A stretch of DNA of 64,000 bases from Gammaproteobacteria bacterium. GTDB taxonomy: Bacteria > Pseudomonadota > Gammaproteobacteria > UBA4575. A program made the position numbers and the translations under genes. Of the stretch, positions 1 to 10,109 are shown piece after piece; the first letter of the stretch is position 1; every line of letters starts with the position of its first letter. The stretch spans positions 62,001 through 126,000 of the forward strand of contig JAWPMW010000001.1 in NCBI GenBank assembly GCA_033344735.1, given 5' to 3'. The notes under the pieces are model-generated. The model was not told the DNA's origin, ran no database searches, and worked only from the letters and a program-made list of their open reading frames with translations.

Positions 1-329
1 AGGTGAGAGGCAATCGTATTGGCTACTTCCACCACATGACTTAAATCTGCTGATCCATCTTCATCGGGAGGTGTGCCGACAGCAATAAATTGAAATAATC
101 CATGATTGACGCCCCGTTTAGCATCTTGAGTAAATTCAATGCGGCCAGCATCTAGATTTTTTTTGATCATTTCATCTAGGCCAGGCTCGTAAATAGGAAT
201 ATTGCCTTGTTTTAATTGGTTGATTTTTTCAGCGTCAACATCAACACATAGCACATGATTACCGACCTGGGCTAAGCAGGCGCCTGTGACTAGGCCAACA
301 TAGCCTGAGCCGTAGATAGTAACTTTCAT
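1..329 (-). CDS. ugd: UDP-glucose 6-dehydrogenase, N-terminal part (cut by window edge)
   Basis: Reading the minus strand from the ATG at 329-327 gives an open frame of 109 codons that runs off the left edge. The translation starts [20 protein letters not shown], the Rossmann NAD-binding GxGYVG motif typical of UDP-glucose/GDP-mannose dehydrogenases. It continues with a Cys-Val-Asp-Val-Asp segment ending the second strand and a VGTPPDEDG motif near residue 87, both family hallmarks. The enzyme oxidises UDP-glucose to UDP-glucuronate in the cytoplasm for surface polysaccharide synthesis. The catalytic Cys lies beyond the visible part, so UDP-GlcNAc or UDP-ManNAc dehydrogenase cannot be excluded. 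It is divergent from the tRNA-tufB operon. Confidence 0.85.
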   Translation of the reverse strand, partial: MKVTIYGSGYVGLVTGACLAQVGNHVLCVDVDAEKINQLKQGNIPIYEPGLDEMIKKNLDAGRIEFTQDAKRGVNHGLFQFIAVGTPPDEDGSADLSHVVEVANTIASH

Positions 330-569
330 GAAATATTTTTAAGTTAGGTTAATTTCGTAGCTTAGTTTGTGAAGCAGATAATAAAAGATAACGTTATGCA
401 GTGCAGTAATTCCCAGTCTGGATCAGAATTTCTCTCAAATCGAGATGCAAATTATGAGCTCAAGCTCGTGAATATCTCTTTTGGAGTCGAAATTTCAGCA
501 AGAGTGCATATAAATATGATCTATTGTTGAAGTTACAAGATAATTACACCAGATATTACCACTATCTTG

Positions 570-599
570 TTGACACTTGGCTTGTATCTATTTGACAAT
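570..599 (+). promoter_or_regulatory. Sigma70 promoter of the tRNA-tufB operon
   Basis: A perfect -35 box TTGACA (570-575) is followed after 18 nt by GACAAT (594-599), 4 of 6 to consensus. A GC-rich discriminator (agccgg, 600-605) comes next, as in stringently controlled stable-RNA promoters. The predicted start is near 606-608, about 10 nt before tRNA-Tyr. The rest of the 330-615 interval shows no gene or clear structure and presumably also holds the ugd promoter. Confidence 0.75.
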
Positions 600-615
600 A
601 GCCGGCTTTGTGCAC

Positions 616-700
616 GGAGGGGTACTCAAGCGGTCAACGAGGGCAGACTGTAAATCTGCTGGCTATGCCTACGTAGGTTCGAATCCTACCCCCTCCACCA
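616..700 (+). tRNA. tRNA-Tyr(GTA)
   Basis: Class II tRNA of 85 nt with encoded CCA. The acceptor stem GGAGGGG (616-622) pairs with CCCCTCC before the discriminator A and CCA. The anticodon GTA sits in the loop of the stem around 650, and there is a long variable arm (ctatgcctacgtag region) and a T arm with GGTTCGAATCC. It is the first gene of a tRNA-Tyr, tRNA-Gly, tRNA-Thr, tuf operon, the same order as tyrU-glyT-thrT-tufB in E. coli. Confidence 0.97.
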
Positions 701-712
701 GCAAGTGAGAGT

Positions 713-786
713 GCGGGTGTAGTTCAATGGTAGAACCCCAGCCTTCCAAGCTGATGATGTCGGTTCGATCCCGATCACCCGCTCCA
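713..786 (+). tRNA. tRNA-Gly(TCC)
   Basis: Cloverleaf of 74 nt with encoded CCA. The acceptor GCGGGTG pairs with CACCCGC, the anticodon loop CTTCCAA gives TCC, and the T arm contains GGTTCGATCCC. It lies 12 nt after tRNA-Tyr and is clearly co-transcribed with it. Confidence 0.97.
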
Positions 787-914
787 ACTATATGCTGATA
801 CAAGATGTGATAGCAAATGGCTGGTTTGAGTTTTAAGTGCTATGTGCATAGTAGTAGAGAAGTTGGATTAGCGTCCAATGGATGGGCAAGGAAAGGAGAG
901 GCAAAGAAAGGTTT

Positions 915-989
<75 letters not shown>

Positions 990-1034
990 TATAATACTGG
1001 GCCCAGAAAACTGTATTTAGTATTGTTTATTTAA

Positions 1035-2246
1035 ATTTAAGAGGTATCGGACGATGTCGAAGGAGAAGTTTGAACGCAATAAGCCCCATGTAAATGTGGG
1101 GACCATAGGTCACGTGGATCATGGTAAGACGACGTTAACGGCAGCGTTAACGAAGGTGTCAGCGGAAGCCCAGGGTGGCGAGTTCAAGGACTATGGCGAT
1201 ATCGACAATGCGCCAGAAGAAAGAGAGCGCGGGATCACGATTGCTACCGCCCACGTCGAGTATGAGACAGACAAGCGTCACTATGCTCACGTCGATTGCC
1301 CAGGACACGCGGATTATGTGAAGAACATGATTACGGGTGCGGCGCAAATGGACGGCGCGATTTTGGTGTGTTCAGCAGCCGATGGGCCGATGCCACAAAC
1401 GCGAGAGCACATATTATTGTCACGCCAAGTGGGTGTGCCATACATCGTGGTGTACATGAACAAAGCGGATCAGGTAGATGATGCGGAATTATTAGAGTTA
1501 GTTGAGATGGAGATCCGCGATTTACTGTCTAGCTACGACTTTCCAGGGGACGATACGCCAATTGTCACCGGTTCAGCACTGAAAGCGCTTGAAGGTGATA
1601 CGTCAGACATTGGTGTGCCATCGGTATTAAAGCTATTAGAAGAAATGGATGCTTACATTCCTGAGCCAGAGCGAGCAATTGATGGTGATTATTTAATGCC
1701 TGTTGAGGACGTGTTTTCAATTTCAGGTCGTGGCACGGTAGTGACCGGCAGAATCGAACGCGGCATCGTAAAAGTGGGCGAAGAAGTCGAGATTGTGGGA
1801 ATTAAAGAGACGGCTAAGACAACGTGTACAGGTGTAGAGATGTTCCGTAAGCTGCTTGACGAAGGGCGTGCGGGAGACAATGTGGGAATTTTATTACGCG
1901 GCACGAAGCGTGATGAAGTGGAACGTGGGCAAGTGTTATGTAAGCCAGGCAGTATTACCCCTCACACGAAATTTGAAGCAGAAGTCTACATTCTGTCAAA
2001 GGATGAAGGCGGAAGACACACACCATTCTTCAATGGTTACCGCCCACAGTTTTACTTCCGAACAACGGATGTAACAGGTGCATGTGAGTTACCGGAAGGT
2101 GTCGAGATGGTGATGCCGGGTGATAATGTGAAGATGGAAGTGAGCATGATTGCGCCGATCGCGATGGAAGAAGGCTTACGCTTTGCGATACGCGAAGGTG
2201 GCCGTACCGTGGGTGCGGGTGTTGTATCTAAAATTATTGAATAATC
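1035..2246 (+). repeat. Direct repeat copy 1 covering tufB
   Basis: The DNA from 1035 to 2246 matches 17539-18750 without any difference I could find. It covers 19 nt upstream of the start codon, the whole coding sequence and two bases after the stop. Identity ends abruptly on both sides. This is the pattern left by gene conversion between duplicate tuf genes. Confidence 0.93.
1054..2244 (+). CDS. tufB: Elongation factor Tu, first copy
   Basis: 396 residues, two more than mature E. coli EF-Tu. It delivers aminoacyl-tRNA to the ribosome as a GTP complex. The G1 motif GHVDHGKTT is near residue 19, the switch II motif [12 protein letters not shown] near 81, and NKAD near 136 (E. coli has NKCD). 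Domains 2 and 3 are complete, with [11 protein letters not shown] and GGRHTPFF segments. The start has an upstream AGAGG ribosome site. The gene is co-transcribed behind three tRNAs and followed by tRNA-Trp. Its DNA is identical to the second tuf at 17558-18748, and it looks more GC-rich than the neighbouring genes. Confidence 0.99.
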   Translation: MSKEKFERNKPHVNVGTIGHVDHGKTTLTAALTKVSAEAQGGEFKDYGDIDNAPEERERGITIATAHVEYETDKRHYAHVDCPGHADYVKNMITGAAQMDGAILVCSAADGPMPQTREHILLSRQVGVPYIVVYMNKADQVDDAELLELVEMEIRDLLSSYDFPGDDTPIVTGSALKALEGDTSDIGVPSVLKLLEEMDAYIPEPERAIDGDYLMPVEDVFSISGRGTVVTGRIERGIVKVGEEVEIVGIKETAKTTCTGVEMFRKLLDEGRAGDNVGILLRGTKRDEVERGQVLCKPGSITPHTKFEAEVYILSKDEGGRHTPFFNGYRPQFYFRTTDVTGACELPEGVEMVMPGDNVKMEVSMIAPIAMEEGLRFAIREGGRTVGAGVVSKIIE

Positions 2247-2268
2247 GGTTGAACGTTAAGAGTAAAAT

Positions 2269-2344
2269 AGGCCAGTAGCTCAATTGGCAGAGCGACGGTC
2301 TCCAAAACCGTAGGTTGGGGGTTCAAGTCCCTCCTGGCCTGCCA
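2269..2344 (+). tRNA. tRNA-Trp(CCA)
   Basis: Cloverleaf of 76 nt with encoded terminal CCA. The acceptor AGGCCAG pairs with CTGGCCT, the discriminator is G, the anticodon loop CTCCAAA gives CCA, and the T arm contains GGTTCAAGTCC. It lies between tufB and secE, a placement common in gammaproteobacteria outside the enterics. Confidence 0.97.
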
Positions 2345-2376
2345 ATACTGGCAGAAGAATTTAAGGAAACAATAAA

Positions 2377-2745
2377 ATGGCCGAAACGGCTGAACAGACA
2401 AATAGCGTAATGGATACTGTCAAACTGGTGTTGGCTGCAATTCTTCTGCTAGTTGGGTTTTATGGGTTTTATCAATTTGCAGATCAGCCTTTGTTATACC
2501 GTGTACTTGGTATACTGCTGTTTGTAGTTATTGCTGCGGGTATCGCATTAACCACTACTAAGGGTCGTGCGCTTACCAGCTTTATGCAGTCTGCGCGAAC
2601 TGAAGTTCGCAAGATGGTATGGCCGACTCGTGCTGAAACACTACAAACAACCTTGGTTATCTTGGTGGTAGTGATTCTGGTAGGATTATTCCTCTGGTTA
2701 CTGGATACATTTCTGGGCTGGATCATGAGCATGATCATTGGATAA
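2377..2745 (+). CDS. secE: Preprotein translocase subunit SecE
   Basis: 122 residues, close to E. coli SecE (127). It is the small essential clamp subunit of the SecYEG channel in the inner membrane. Three hydrophobic segments are visible at about residues 15-35, 40-60 and 90-120. The conserved cytoplasmic amphipathic stretch with ARTEVRKMVWPTRAET lies between the second and third. An AAGGAA ribosome site precedes the ATG. It sits 15 nt upstream of nusG, the near-universal secE-nusG pair. Confidence 0.96.
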   Translation: MAETAEQTNSVMDTVKLVLAAILLLVGFYGFYQFADQPLLYRVLGILLFVVIAAGIALTTTKGRALTSFMQSARTEVRKMVWPTRAETLQTTLVILVVVILVGLFLWLLDTFLGWIMSMIIG

Positions 2746-2760
2746 TCGAGGATTAGCGAT

Positions 2761-3294
2761 ATGGCATTAAGGTGGTATGTGGTACACGCTTATTCTGGGT
2801 TTGAAAATCAGGTCAAGCGATATTTACATGAACGTATTGAGCGTTTGGAAATGCAAGACAAATTCGGTGAGATTTTAGTGCCGATGGAAGAAGTGGTAGA
2901 AATGCGAGAAGGCCAGAAGAAGCGTAGTGAGCGTAAATTCTTCCCTGGATACGTGCTAGTGCAGATGGATATGGATGATGATTCATGGCACTTAGTTAAA
3001 GATGTACCAAAAGTATTAGGATTTATTGGTGGAACGACTGATAAGCCAGCGCCGATACCTGATCGTGAAGCCGATGCGATATTGCAGCGCATTCAAGACG
3101 GTGTCGATAAACCGCGTCCGAAAGTATTATTCGAGCCGGGCGAAGTAGTACGCGTCACCGATGGGCCATTTAATGATTTCAATGGCATTGTCGAAGAAGT
3201 AAATTACGAAAAGAATCGTATGCTAGTCGCAGTTCAGATATTTGGTCGTTCAACTCCAGTTGAATTAGAATTCGGCCAGGTAGAAAAAGGCTAA
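2761..3294 (+). CDS. nusG: Transcription termination/antitermination factor NusG
   Basis: 177 residues against 181 in E. coli. It binds RNA polymerase, suppresses pausing, and links it to Rho or to ribosomal protein S10. The NGN domain covers about residues 1-115 ([12 protein letters not shown], then the [15 protein letters not shown] segment). The KOW domain covers about 125-177 ([18 protein letters not shown]). It follows secE closely, and its product acts on the long rRNA and ribosomal protein transcripts encoded downstream. Confidence 0.97.
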   Translation: MALRWYVVHAYSGFENQVKRYLHERIERLEMQDKFGEILVPMEEVVEMREGQKKRSERKFFPGYVLVQMDMDDDSWHLVKDVPKVLGFIGGTTDKPAPIPDREADAILQRIQDGVDKPRPKVLFEPGEVVRVTDGPFNDFNGIVEEVNYEKNRMLVAVQIFGRSTPVELEFGQVEKG

Positions 3295-3347
3295 AGAATT
3301 AAAGTTTTTAGAAGTTTTAATTAAAATTTCTGGTTTTTAAACATTAC

Positions 3348-3388
3348 ACGGGGAGCTAAGGGCGAGTACCCAAGGCGTTTGCACCCGT
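3348..3388 (+). promoter_or_regulatory. Leader stem-loop before rplK, possible L1 regulatory site
   Basis: The nusG-rplK interval (3295-3400) contains ACGGG (3348-3352) that can pair with CCCGT (3384-3388). This encloses a smaller hairpin, GGG (3360-3362) with CCC (3369-3371). The AAGGAG ribosome site follows at 3389-3394. In E. coli ribosomal protein L1 represses rplK-rplA by binding a leader structure just before rplK, so the position is right. I have not matched the L1 consensus loop, and the regulatory role is inference. Confidence 0.35.
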
Positions 3389-3400
3389 AAGGAGCTAAAA

Positions 3401-3832
3401 ATGGCGAAGAAAATCGAAGCTTACATTAAGCTTCAGGTTCCGGCGCAGGATGCTAATCCTAGCCCACCTGTAGGACCTGCATTAGGTCAACATGGCGTGA
3501 ACATTATGGAATTCTGTAAAGCATTTAATGCGCAAACGCAGAGTTTAGAAAAAGGCATGCCTGTACCTGTAGTGATTACTGTTTATAACGATCGTAGTTT
3601 TACCTTCATTATGAAGACGCCTCCTGCGTCAATTCTTCTTAAGAAGGCAGCGGGGGTTCCAAAAGGATCCGGCACACCTAATACAGATAAAGTCGGCAAA
3701 GTCACTCGCGCTCAGCTTGAAGAAATTGCTAAAACCAAAGAACCAGATCTTACTGCGGCAGACTTAGATGCAGCGGTACGTACGATCGCGGGTAGTGCTC
3801 GTAGTATGGGTCTTGAGGTAGAAGGAGTTTAA
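3401..3832 (+). CDS. rplK: 50S ribosomal protein L11
   Basis: 143 residues (E. coli 142). L11 forms the base of the L7/L12 stalk and binds the GTPase-associated centre of 23S rRNA; it also senses uncharged tRNA for RelA. The N-terminal domain has the proline-rich [16 protein letters not shown] loop near residues 22-37, and the C-terminal rRNA-binding domain ends with [18 protein letters not shown] lies 6 nt upstream of the ATG. It is followed by rplA after two bases, so the pair is translated together. Confidence 0.98.
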   Translation: MAKKIEAYIKLQVPAQDANPSPPVGPALGQHGVNIMEFCKAFNAQTQSLEKGMPVPVVITVYNDRSFTFIMKTPPASILLKKAAGVPKGSGTPNTDKVGKVTRAQLEEIAKTKEPDLTAADLDAAVRTIAGSARSMGLEVEGV

Positions 3833-3834
3833 TC

Positions 3835-4527
3835 ATGGCTAAAGCAGGAAAAAATATAAGAGCAGCTCGCGAAAACGTAAACTCTGAGCAAGCGTATACG
3901 CCAACAGATGCGATGCAGCTAGTGAAAGATAATGCGCGTGCGAAATTTGTTGAATCTATTGATGTTGCTGTCAATCTTGGGATTGACCCTAAAAAGTCTG
4001 ACCAAGTGGTGCGTGGCTCAACTGTGTTGCCAAACGGTACAGGTAAAACAGTTCGTGTTGCTGTGTTTGCGCAAGGCGATCAAGCAAAAGCAGCAGAAGC
4101 AGCAGGTGCAGATATAGTCGGTTTTGATGATCTTGCTGATTCAGTTAAAAAAGGCGAGATGGATTTTGACGTTGTGATAGCAACACCAGATGCAATGCGA
4201 GTGGTAGGTCAATTAGGTCAAATATTGGGGCCACGAGGATTAATGCCTAACCCTAAAGTGGGCACTGTGACTCCTAATGTTGAAGATGCTGTGAAAAATG
4301 CAAAATCAGGTCAAGTTCGGTACCGCGCAGATAAGACTGGGATTGTTCATTGCAGTATCGGAAAGGTAGATTTTGATGCGCAAAAATTAGTAGAAAATTT
4401 AGAAGCTTTGATAGGTGATTTAATTAAGGCTAAACCATCATCAGCTAAAGGTGTTTACTTAAAGAAAGTTTCTGTGTCGTCAACTATGGGTGTTGGCGTG
4501 ATGGTAGATCAGTCAGCATTGGCATAG
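3835..4527 (+). CDS. rplA: 50S ribosomal protein L1
   Basis: 230 residues (E. coli 234). L1 forms the mobile stalk at the E site, and in enterics it represses its own operon. The conserved signatures are [12 protein letters not shown] near residue 45, the [15 protein letters not shown] loop near 130-145, and [10 protein letters not shown] at the C-terminus. An AAGGAG ribosome site lies inside the end of rplK. Confidence 0.98.
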   Translation: MAKAGKNIRAARENVNSEQAYTPTDAMQLVKDNARAKFVESIDVAVNLGIDPKKSDQVVRGSTVLPNGTGKTVRVAVFAQGDQAKAAEAAGADIVGFDDLADSVKKGEMDFDVVIATPDAMRVVGQLGQILGPRGLMPNPKVGTVTPNVEDAVKNAKSGQVRYRADKTGIVHCSIGKVDFDAQKLVENLEALIGDLIKAKPSSAKGVYLKKVSVSSTMGVGVMVDQSALA

Positions 4528-4599
4528 AGGAAGAATAGTAAAGATCATGGCGCATGTTTCGCGTCATTAAAAGACTTTGGGCTGTTTCAAGATTGTTTA

Positions 4600-4700
4600 T
4601 TGGTTTTGAACGGCCGTCAAAGACCGTAGGAACGGCGAGTATGTCGTTTAAAAGAAGGGATCGGAATCCTACGTAGACGGTGGCTCCATTCAGAAATTGC
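4600..4700 (+). promoter_or_regulatory. L10 leader (rplJL autoregulatory mRNA element)
   Basis: The 289-nt rplA-rplJ interval (4528-4816) holds a conserved block. GTCAAAGACCGTAGG (4616-4630) lies upstream of ATCCTACGTAGACGGTGG (4666-4683), so CCGTAGG can pair with CCTACG(T). This is the hallmark of the gammaproteobacterial L10 leader, to which L10(L7/L12)4 binds to repress rplJL translation. The element ends about 130 nt before the rplJ GTG. I see no convincing promoter boxes in the interval. Confidence 0.8.
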
Positions 4701-4816
4701 TTCTGGGTTGGAACGCTGGAATTGTGTTGATAAGAAATTATCGACGAGTGTAACTCTTAAATATGTTCAGTTAAGTAACTGGGTCATATTTAGGAACAAC
4801 TTAGGAGGACCATACT

Positions 4817-5341
4817 GTGGCACTAAACCTGGAAGGCAAAAAACAAGTTGTCTCTGAGGTTGCTGCGGTTGCTGCTGAAGCACATTCGGCGATTGCTGCC
4901 GAATACCGAGGACTCGGTGTTGAAGCTCTAACTGATTTGCGAACCAAAGCACGCCAAGGTGGCGTGTATGTAAGAGTGGTTAAAAATACTCTCGCTAAGC
5001 GCGCATTGGAAGGAACGGAATTCGAGTGCATGCGTGAAGGTTTGGTTGGCCCGATGATTCTTGCATTTTCGCAAGAAGATCCAGGTTCAGCTGCTCGCGT
5101 TATCAAGGACTTCAGTAAAGAAAACGAATTGCTTAATGTCAAAATGCTATCCATTGGTGGCCAGCTTCTAGAAGCATCTGAGCTGGAACGATTGGCAAGT
5201 TTACCGACGAAGGATCAAGCAATAAGTATGTTGATGGCAGTAATGAAGGCACCGGTCGAGAAATTCGTCCGTACCTTGGCAGAACCGCACGGAAAGATGG
5301 TGCGAACTGTTGCTGCTGTACGCGACCAAAAGCAAGCTTAA
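4817..5341 (+). CDS. rplJ: 50S ribosomal protein L10
   Basis: 174 residues, slightly longer than the 165 of E. coli. L10 anchors the L7/L12 dimers on the ribosomal stalk. The N-terminal rRNA-binding domain has the typical AAVAAEAHSAIAAEYRGLGV stretch and the VRVVKNTLAKRALEGT motif. The C-terminal helix that binds L7/L12 is alanine- and valine-rich. The start is GTG, supported by AGGAGG at 4803-4808. Translation is probably controlled by the L10 leader just upstream. Confidence 0.98.
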   Translation: MALNLEGKKQVVSEVAAVAAEAHSAIAAEYRGLGVEALTDLRTKARQGGVYVRVVKNTLAKRALEGTEFECMREGLVGPMILAFSQEDPGSAARVIKDFSKENELLNVKMLSIGGQLLEASELERLASLPTKDQAISMLMAVMKAPVEKFVRTLAEPHGKMVRTVAAVRDQKQA

Positions 5342-5386
5342 AGTTAAGTCACTTAACGGTTTTAAAATTTTTAGGAGTATTTAGAA

Positions 5387-5764
5387 ATGGCTGTATCACA
5401 AGAAGATATTTTGGAAACAATTTCCAATATGACGGTTATGGAAGTCGTTGATTTGATTTCTGCAATGGAAGAAAAATTTGGTGTATCTGCGGCAGCTGCG
5501 GTAGCAGCAGCACCTGCAGCTGCTGGCGGTGACGCTGGCGCAGCAGCAGAGAAAGACGAATTTGATGTTGTCATGAGTAGTTTTGGTGGCAATAAAGTTG
5601 CAGTAATTAAAGTTGTTCGCGCAATCACTGGCTTAGGATTGAAAGAAGCCAAAGAAATGGTAGAGGGCGCGCCTTCTACAGTGAAGGAAGCGGCATCTAA
5701 AGACGAAGCAGAAGACATAAAGAAGCAGCTTGAAGAAGCTGGTGCTGCAGTAGAACTTAAGTAA
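5387..5764 (+). CDS. rplL: 50S ribosomal protein L7/L12
   Basis: 125 residues (E. coli 121). It is the multicopy stalk protein that recruits translational GTPases. It has an N-terminal dimerisation helix, an Ala/Gly-rich hinge at about residues 34-55, and a C-terminal factor-binding domain with [20 protein letters not shown]. It follows rplJ after 45 nt with its own AGGAG ribosome site, as expected for a protein needed in excess over L10. Confidence 0.98.
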   Translation: MAVSQEDILETISNMTVMEVVDLISAMEEKFGVSAAAAVAAAPAAAGGDAGAAAEKDEFDVVMSSFGGNKVAVIKVVRAITGLGLKEAKEMVEGAPSTVKEAASKDEAEDIKKQLEEAGAAVELK

Positions 5765-5784
5765 TTCTACTTCACTTTACGTGC

Positions 5785-5854
5785 TTAAAAGCATCACGAT
5801 GAGAACACATGTTATGGATGTATTCATAGCATGTGTTTGCTCGTGGGTGCTTAA
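5785..5854 (+). promoter_or_regulatory. Long imperfect hairpin between rplL and rpoB (attenuator or RNase III site)
   Basis: The 196-nt rplL-rpoB interval contains an extended stem. AAGCATCACGA followed by AACACATG (5789-5811) pairs with CATGTGTTTGC and GTGGGTGCTT (5830-5852). Inside it, TATG/CATA closes an 8-nt loop. The duplex is about 25 bp with a few mismatches, and no T-run follows. E. coli has both an attenuator and an RNase III cleavage site in this interval; the shape here favours RNase III processing, but that is inference. Confidence 0.6.
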
Positions 5855-5960
5855 GTTATTTCGTTAGACAACAAAGATTACTGAAAAATATTTAGTCGCG
5901 GTGAAAACCAGACAGATGTTTTTCAGTAATCAGTTTAAAGCCCGGATACGAGGAGGCTAA

Positions 5961-8900
5961 ATGCAATACAGTTTCACCGAGAAGAAACGAGTTCGAAAGG
6001 ACTTCGGTAAGCGACCACAGATTCTTGAAGTGCCTTATATGCTTCAGATTCAATTGGCTTCTTATCGACAATTTCTGCAATTAGATGCAAGTGCAGACAA
6101 TAGAGCGGATACCGGATTGCATGGTGCTTTTAATACCGTATTTCCGATTGAAAGTTATTCTGGGAATGTCATCTTAGAATACGTGAGCTACCGACTTGGT
6201 AAGCCGGTATTTGATGTTAAAGAGTGTCAGCTACGCGGCCTAACTTACGCGGCTCCTTTACGCGTAACAGTGCGTTTAGTTATCTATGATAAAGACGCGC
6301 CAGCAAGTCAAAAGAAAGTTAAAGACGTAAAAGAGCAAGAAGTTTACATGGGTGAGCTTCCACTTATGACAGATACCGGAACCTTTGTAATCAATGGTAC
6401 AGAGCGAGTAATTGTTTCTCAGTTGCATCGTTCACCTGGTGTGTTCTTCGATCATGATAAAGGTAAGACACACTCATCTGGAAAATTATTATATTCCGCA
6501 CGAATTATTCCTTACCGTGGTTCATGGTTGGATATGGAATTTGATCCTAAGGACTGTTTGTTTGTGCGTATTGACCGCCGCAGAAAACTAGCAGCGACTA
6601 TTTTGATGCGTGCATTGGGCTATGGCACTGAAGAAATTCTTTCTATGTTCTTTGATACGCATAAAATTAAAGTCTCTAAGAAAGGTTTTGAGCTTGCGCT
6701 AACTCCCGAACATCTGCGCGGTGAAATTGCGGCGTTTGATATAGAAATCAAAGGAGAGGTGCTGGTAGAAGCGGGTAGACGTATTACCATGCGCCATGTA
6801 CGCCAACTTGAAGAGGCAAAATTAAAGACCTTGGTTGTCCCTCAAGAATATTTCATGGCTAAAGTTATTGCTCATGACATTGTTGATGAAGAAACAGGTG
6901 AGCTAATTTTCCATGCCAACGAAGAGCTAAGCGAAGAAAATATACATAAGCTTGAAGAAAGCGGCGTCAAAGAATTTGAGATTTTATACACCAACGAAAT
7001 TGATCGTGGCCCTTATATTTCTCAGACATTGGCAATTGACACAACCACAACTGAACTAGAAGCGCAGGTGGAAATTTACCGCATGATGCGCCCTGGTGAG
7101 CCACCAACTAAAGAAGCAGCTCAGTCACTATTTAATAACTTATTCTTCTCGCCAGATCGTTATGATCTTTCGCCGGTTGGAAGGATGAAATTCAACCGTC
7201 GCCTGGGTCGTGAAGAAACCACTGGTGAGGGCACATTAAGTAAAGAAGATATTCTTGATGTGATGAAAGTGTTGATCGATATTCGTAACGGCAACGGCAT
7301 GGTGGATGATATTGACCACCTTGGTAACCGTCGTGTACGTTGTGTCGGCGAAATGGCAGAAAATGTATTCCGTGTTGGTTTGGTTCGAGTTGAGCGAGCA
7401 GTTAAAGAGCGTTTAACACTGGCAGAATCTGAAGGTCTGATGCCGCAAGAAATGATTAACGCTAAGCCTGTTGCCGCAGCGATAAAAGAATTCTTTGGTT
7501 CCAGTCAGTTGTCGCAATTTATGGATCAAAACAATCCATTATCAGAAGTGACACACAAGCGTCGTATTTCAGCGTTAGGGCCTGGTGGATTAACCCGTGA
7601 ACGTGCTGGTTTCGAAGTGCGTGACGTGCATCCAACTCACTACGGTCGAGTATGTCCCATTGAGACACCTGAAGGTCCAAACATTGGCTTGATTAACTCG
7701 CTTGCGATTTATGCGCGCACTAATGATTACGGGTTCCTAGAAACACCGTATCGAAAAGTGACAAAAGGTAAAGCGACGGGCGATATTGACTATCTATCTG
7801 CAATTGAAGAAAGCCAATACGTAATTGCTCAAGCTAACGCGAGTCTTAACGAGAAAGGTCAGTTAGTAGATGAATTGGTTTCATGTCGACATCTCAATGA
7901 ATTTGCATTGTCTACTCCAGACAAGGTCGAATACATGGATGTGTCGCCAAAGCAGATCGTTTCAGTTGCCTCATCATTAATACCATTCTTAGAGCATGAT
8001 GACGCTAACCGTGCGTTAATGGGATCAAACATGCAACGCCAGGCAGTACCAACGCTACGCGCAGATAAGCCGCTAGTTGGCACAGGGATTGAGCGCGCTT
8101 TGGCGATTGACTCTGGTGCATCAGTTGTTGCAAAACGTGGCGGTGTTGTAGATACCGTTGATGCAGGTCGTGTTGTTGTGCGAGTAAACGATGAAGAAAC
8201 TCAACCAGGTGAAGCCGGTGTTGATATCTATGCGTTTACTAAGTACACGCGTTCTAACCAGAATACATGTATCAACCAAAAACCATTAGTAAGACCAGGC
8301 GATGTTATCGCACGTGGTGATGTATTGGCTGATGGGCCTTCTACTGATATGGGTGAACTTGCATTAGGTCAAAACATGCTAGTCGCATTCATGCCGTGGA
8401 ATGGGTACAACTTTGAGGATTCGATCCTTATTTCTGAGCGTGTGGTTGAGGAAGATCGTTTCACTACTATACATATTGAAGAAATGAGTTGTGTAGCACG
8501 TGATACTAAATTAGGCGCCGAAGAAATTACTGCAGATATTCCAAATGTCAGCGAAAGCTTATTGGCTAAGCTAGATGATTCGGGAATTGTCTATGTTGGT
8601 GCAGAAGTCAAACCGGGTGATATCTTGGTTGGGAAAGTGACGCCAAAAGGTGAAACTCAATTAACGCCAGAAGAAAAACTACTAAGAGCTATCTTCGGTG
8701 AGAAAGCATCTGATGTAAAAGATACCTCTTTAAGAGTGCCTTCAGGCATGGAAGGTACTGTCATTGATGTGCGTGTATTTACTCGTGATGGCGTAGAAAA
8801 AGATCGTCGAGCGCTACAAATTGAAGAAGCGGAAATCGAGCAAGTTAAGAAAGATATGCGAGATCAACTGCGAATTCATGAAGAAGATATTTTCAGTCGA

Positions 8901-10043
8901 GTCGAACGTTTGATAACTAATAAAGTTGCAGAAGGTGGCCCAGATGGATTGAATTCTGGTGAGAAAGTCACAGCGAGCTACTTGCAAGGTTTATCTCGCG
9001 ATCGCTGGTTTGAGATTCGTATGCGCGATGAGAGTGTTAATGAAAGCTTAGAACAGCTCTCTCAAAGTATTGCCAATCAACGTGAAATTGCTGAAGAACG
9101 TTTAGTTGAGCAACGAGAAAAAATTACTGCTGGCGATGATTTAGCGCCAGGCGTATTAAAGATGGTCAAAGTTTACTTGGCTGTTAAACGTCGCATGCAA
9201 CCAGGTGACAAGATGGCCGGACGTCACGGAAATAAAGGTGTTGTTTCAATGATTGTTCCAGTTGAGGATATGCCGCATAAGCCAGATGGCACGCCAGTTG
9301 ATATCGTATTGAATCCATTAGGTGTCCCATCTCGGATGAACGTTGGCCAGGTGCTTGAGATTCACTTGGGTATGGCTGCAAGAGGTTTGGGTCTGAAAAT
9401 ACAAGGCATGATAGACAACAACGGCAAGCCTGCAGAGTTACGCAGCTTCTTGGATGAAATTTACAACCAAGACGAAGGAACTAAAGTAGATTTGAAGCAG
9501 TTCAATGATGAAGAGATCATGACTTTGTCGAAAAATCTACAAGGTGGTGTGCCTATGGCAACGCCAGTGTTTGATGGGGCTGAAGAACATGAAATCAAAC
9601 GTATGCTTAAGTTGGCAGACCTGCCTGAAGATGGCCAGACTGAGTTAATTAATGGACGTACTGGCGAGCAGTTCGAGCGAAGAGTGACTGTGGGTTACAT
9701 GCATATTTTGAAACTAAATCACTTAGTGGATGACAAGATGCATGCGAGATCAACTGGACCATACAGCTTGGTTACACAGCAACCATTGGGTGGTAAAGCA
9801 CAATTCGGTGGTCAACGATTCGGTGAGATGGAAGTGTGGGCACTGGAAGCGTATGGCGCAGCATATACGTTACAAGAGATGTTAACAGTGAAGTCGGATG
9901 ATGTGGCGGGACGTAACAAGATGTACAAGAACATCGTCGACAACGACCAGCAAATGGAAGCTGGTATGCCGGAATCATTTAACGTTCTAATGAAAGAAAT
10001 ACGTTCACTCGGCATTAATATCGAGTTAGAGCAGAATGACTAG
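5961..10043 (+). CDS. rpoB: DNA-directed RNA polymerase subunit beta
   Basis: 1360 residues (E. coli 1342). It is the catalytic beta subunit of RNA polymerase. The rifampicin pocket, [18 protein letters not shown] followed by [13 protein letters not shown], carries the susceptible-type Asp, His and Ser. The C-terminal clamp region [18 protein letters not shown] is intact. The ATG has an AGGAGG site at 5951-5956. rpoC follows after 66 nt. No frameshift or insertion is seen. Confidence 0.99.
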   Translation: MQYSFTEKKRVRKDFGKRPQILEVPYMLQIQLASYRQFLQLDASADNRADTGLHGAFNTVFPIESYSGNVILEYVSYRLGKPVFDVKECQLRGLTYAAPLRVTVRLVIYDKDAPASQKKVKDVKEQEVYMGELPLMTDTGTFVINGTERVIVSQLHRSPGVFFDHDKGKTHSSGKLLYSARIIPYRGSWLDMEFDPKDCLFVRIDRRRKLAATILMRALGYGTEEILSMFFDTHKIKVSKKGFELALTPEHLRGEIAAFDIEIKGEVLVEAGRRITMRHVRQLEEAKLKTLVVPQEYFMAKVIAHDIVDEETGELIFHANEELSEENIHKLEESGVKEFEILYTNEIDRGPYISQTLAIDTTTTELEAQVEIYRMMRPGEPPTKEAAQSLFNNLFFSPDRYDLSPVGRMKFNRRLGREETTGEGTLSKEDILDVMKVLIDIRNGNGMVDDIDHLGNRRVRCVGEMAENVFRVGLVRVERAVKERLTLAESEGLMPQEMINAKPVAAAIKEFFGSSQLSQFMDQNNPLSEVTHKRRISALGPGGLTRERAGFEVRDVHPTHYGRVCPIETPEGPNIGLINSLAIYARTNDYGFLETPYRKVTKGKATGDIDYLSAIEESQYVIAQANASLNEKGQLVDELVSCRHLNEFALSTPDKVEYMDVSPKQIVSVASSLIPFLEHDDANRALMGSNMQRQAVPTLRADKPLVGTGIERALAIDSGASVVAKRGGVVDTVDAGRVVVRVNDEETQPGEAGVDIYAFTKYTRSNQNTCINQKPLVRPGDVIARGDVLADGPSTDMGELALGQNMLVAFMPWNGYNFEDSILISERVVEEDRFTTIHIEEMSCVARDTKLGAEEITADIPNVSESLLAKLDDSGIVYVGAEVKPGDILVGKVTPKGETQLTPEEKLLRAIFGEKASDVKDTSLRVPSGMEGTVIDVRVFTRDGVEKDRRALQIEEAEIEQVKKDMRDQLRIHEEDIFSRVERLITNKVAEGGPDGLNSGEKVTASYLQGLSRDRWFEIRMRDESVNESLEQLSQSIANQREIAEERLVEQREKITAGDDLAPGVLKMVKVYLAVKRRMQPGDKMAGRHGNKGVVSMIVPVEDMPHKPDGTPVDIVLNPLGVPSRMNVGQVLEIHLGMAARGLGLKIQGMIDNNGKPAELRSFLDEIYNQDEGTKVDLKQFNDEEIMTLSKNLQGGVPMATPVFDGAEEHEIKRMLKLADLPEDGQTELINGRTGEQFERRVTVGYMHILKLNHLVDDKMHARSTGPYSLVTQQPLGGKAQFGGQRFGEMEVWALEAYGAAYTLQEMLTVKSDDVAGRNKMYKNIVDNDQQMEAGMPESFNVLMKEIRSLGINIELEQND

Positions 10044-10109
10044 AACAAAAATTAATAGAACGATTTTGCGATTTAAATTAAACCTTTCGTAGACCCTGCA
10101 GGAGACACG

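Noticed and set aside
4767-5154. Minus-strand frames of 61 and 117 residues across the rplJ start
   Set aside because: They oppose a conserved ribosomal gene with a strong ribosome site and L10 leader, and they show no recognisable protein motif.
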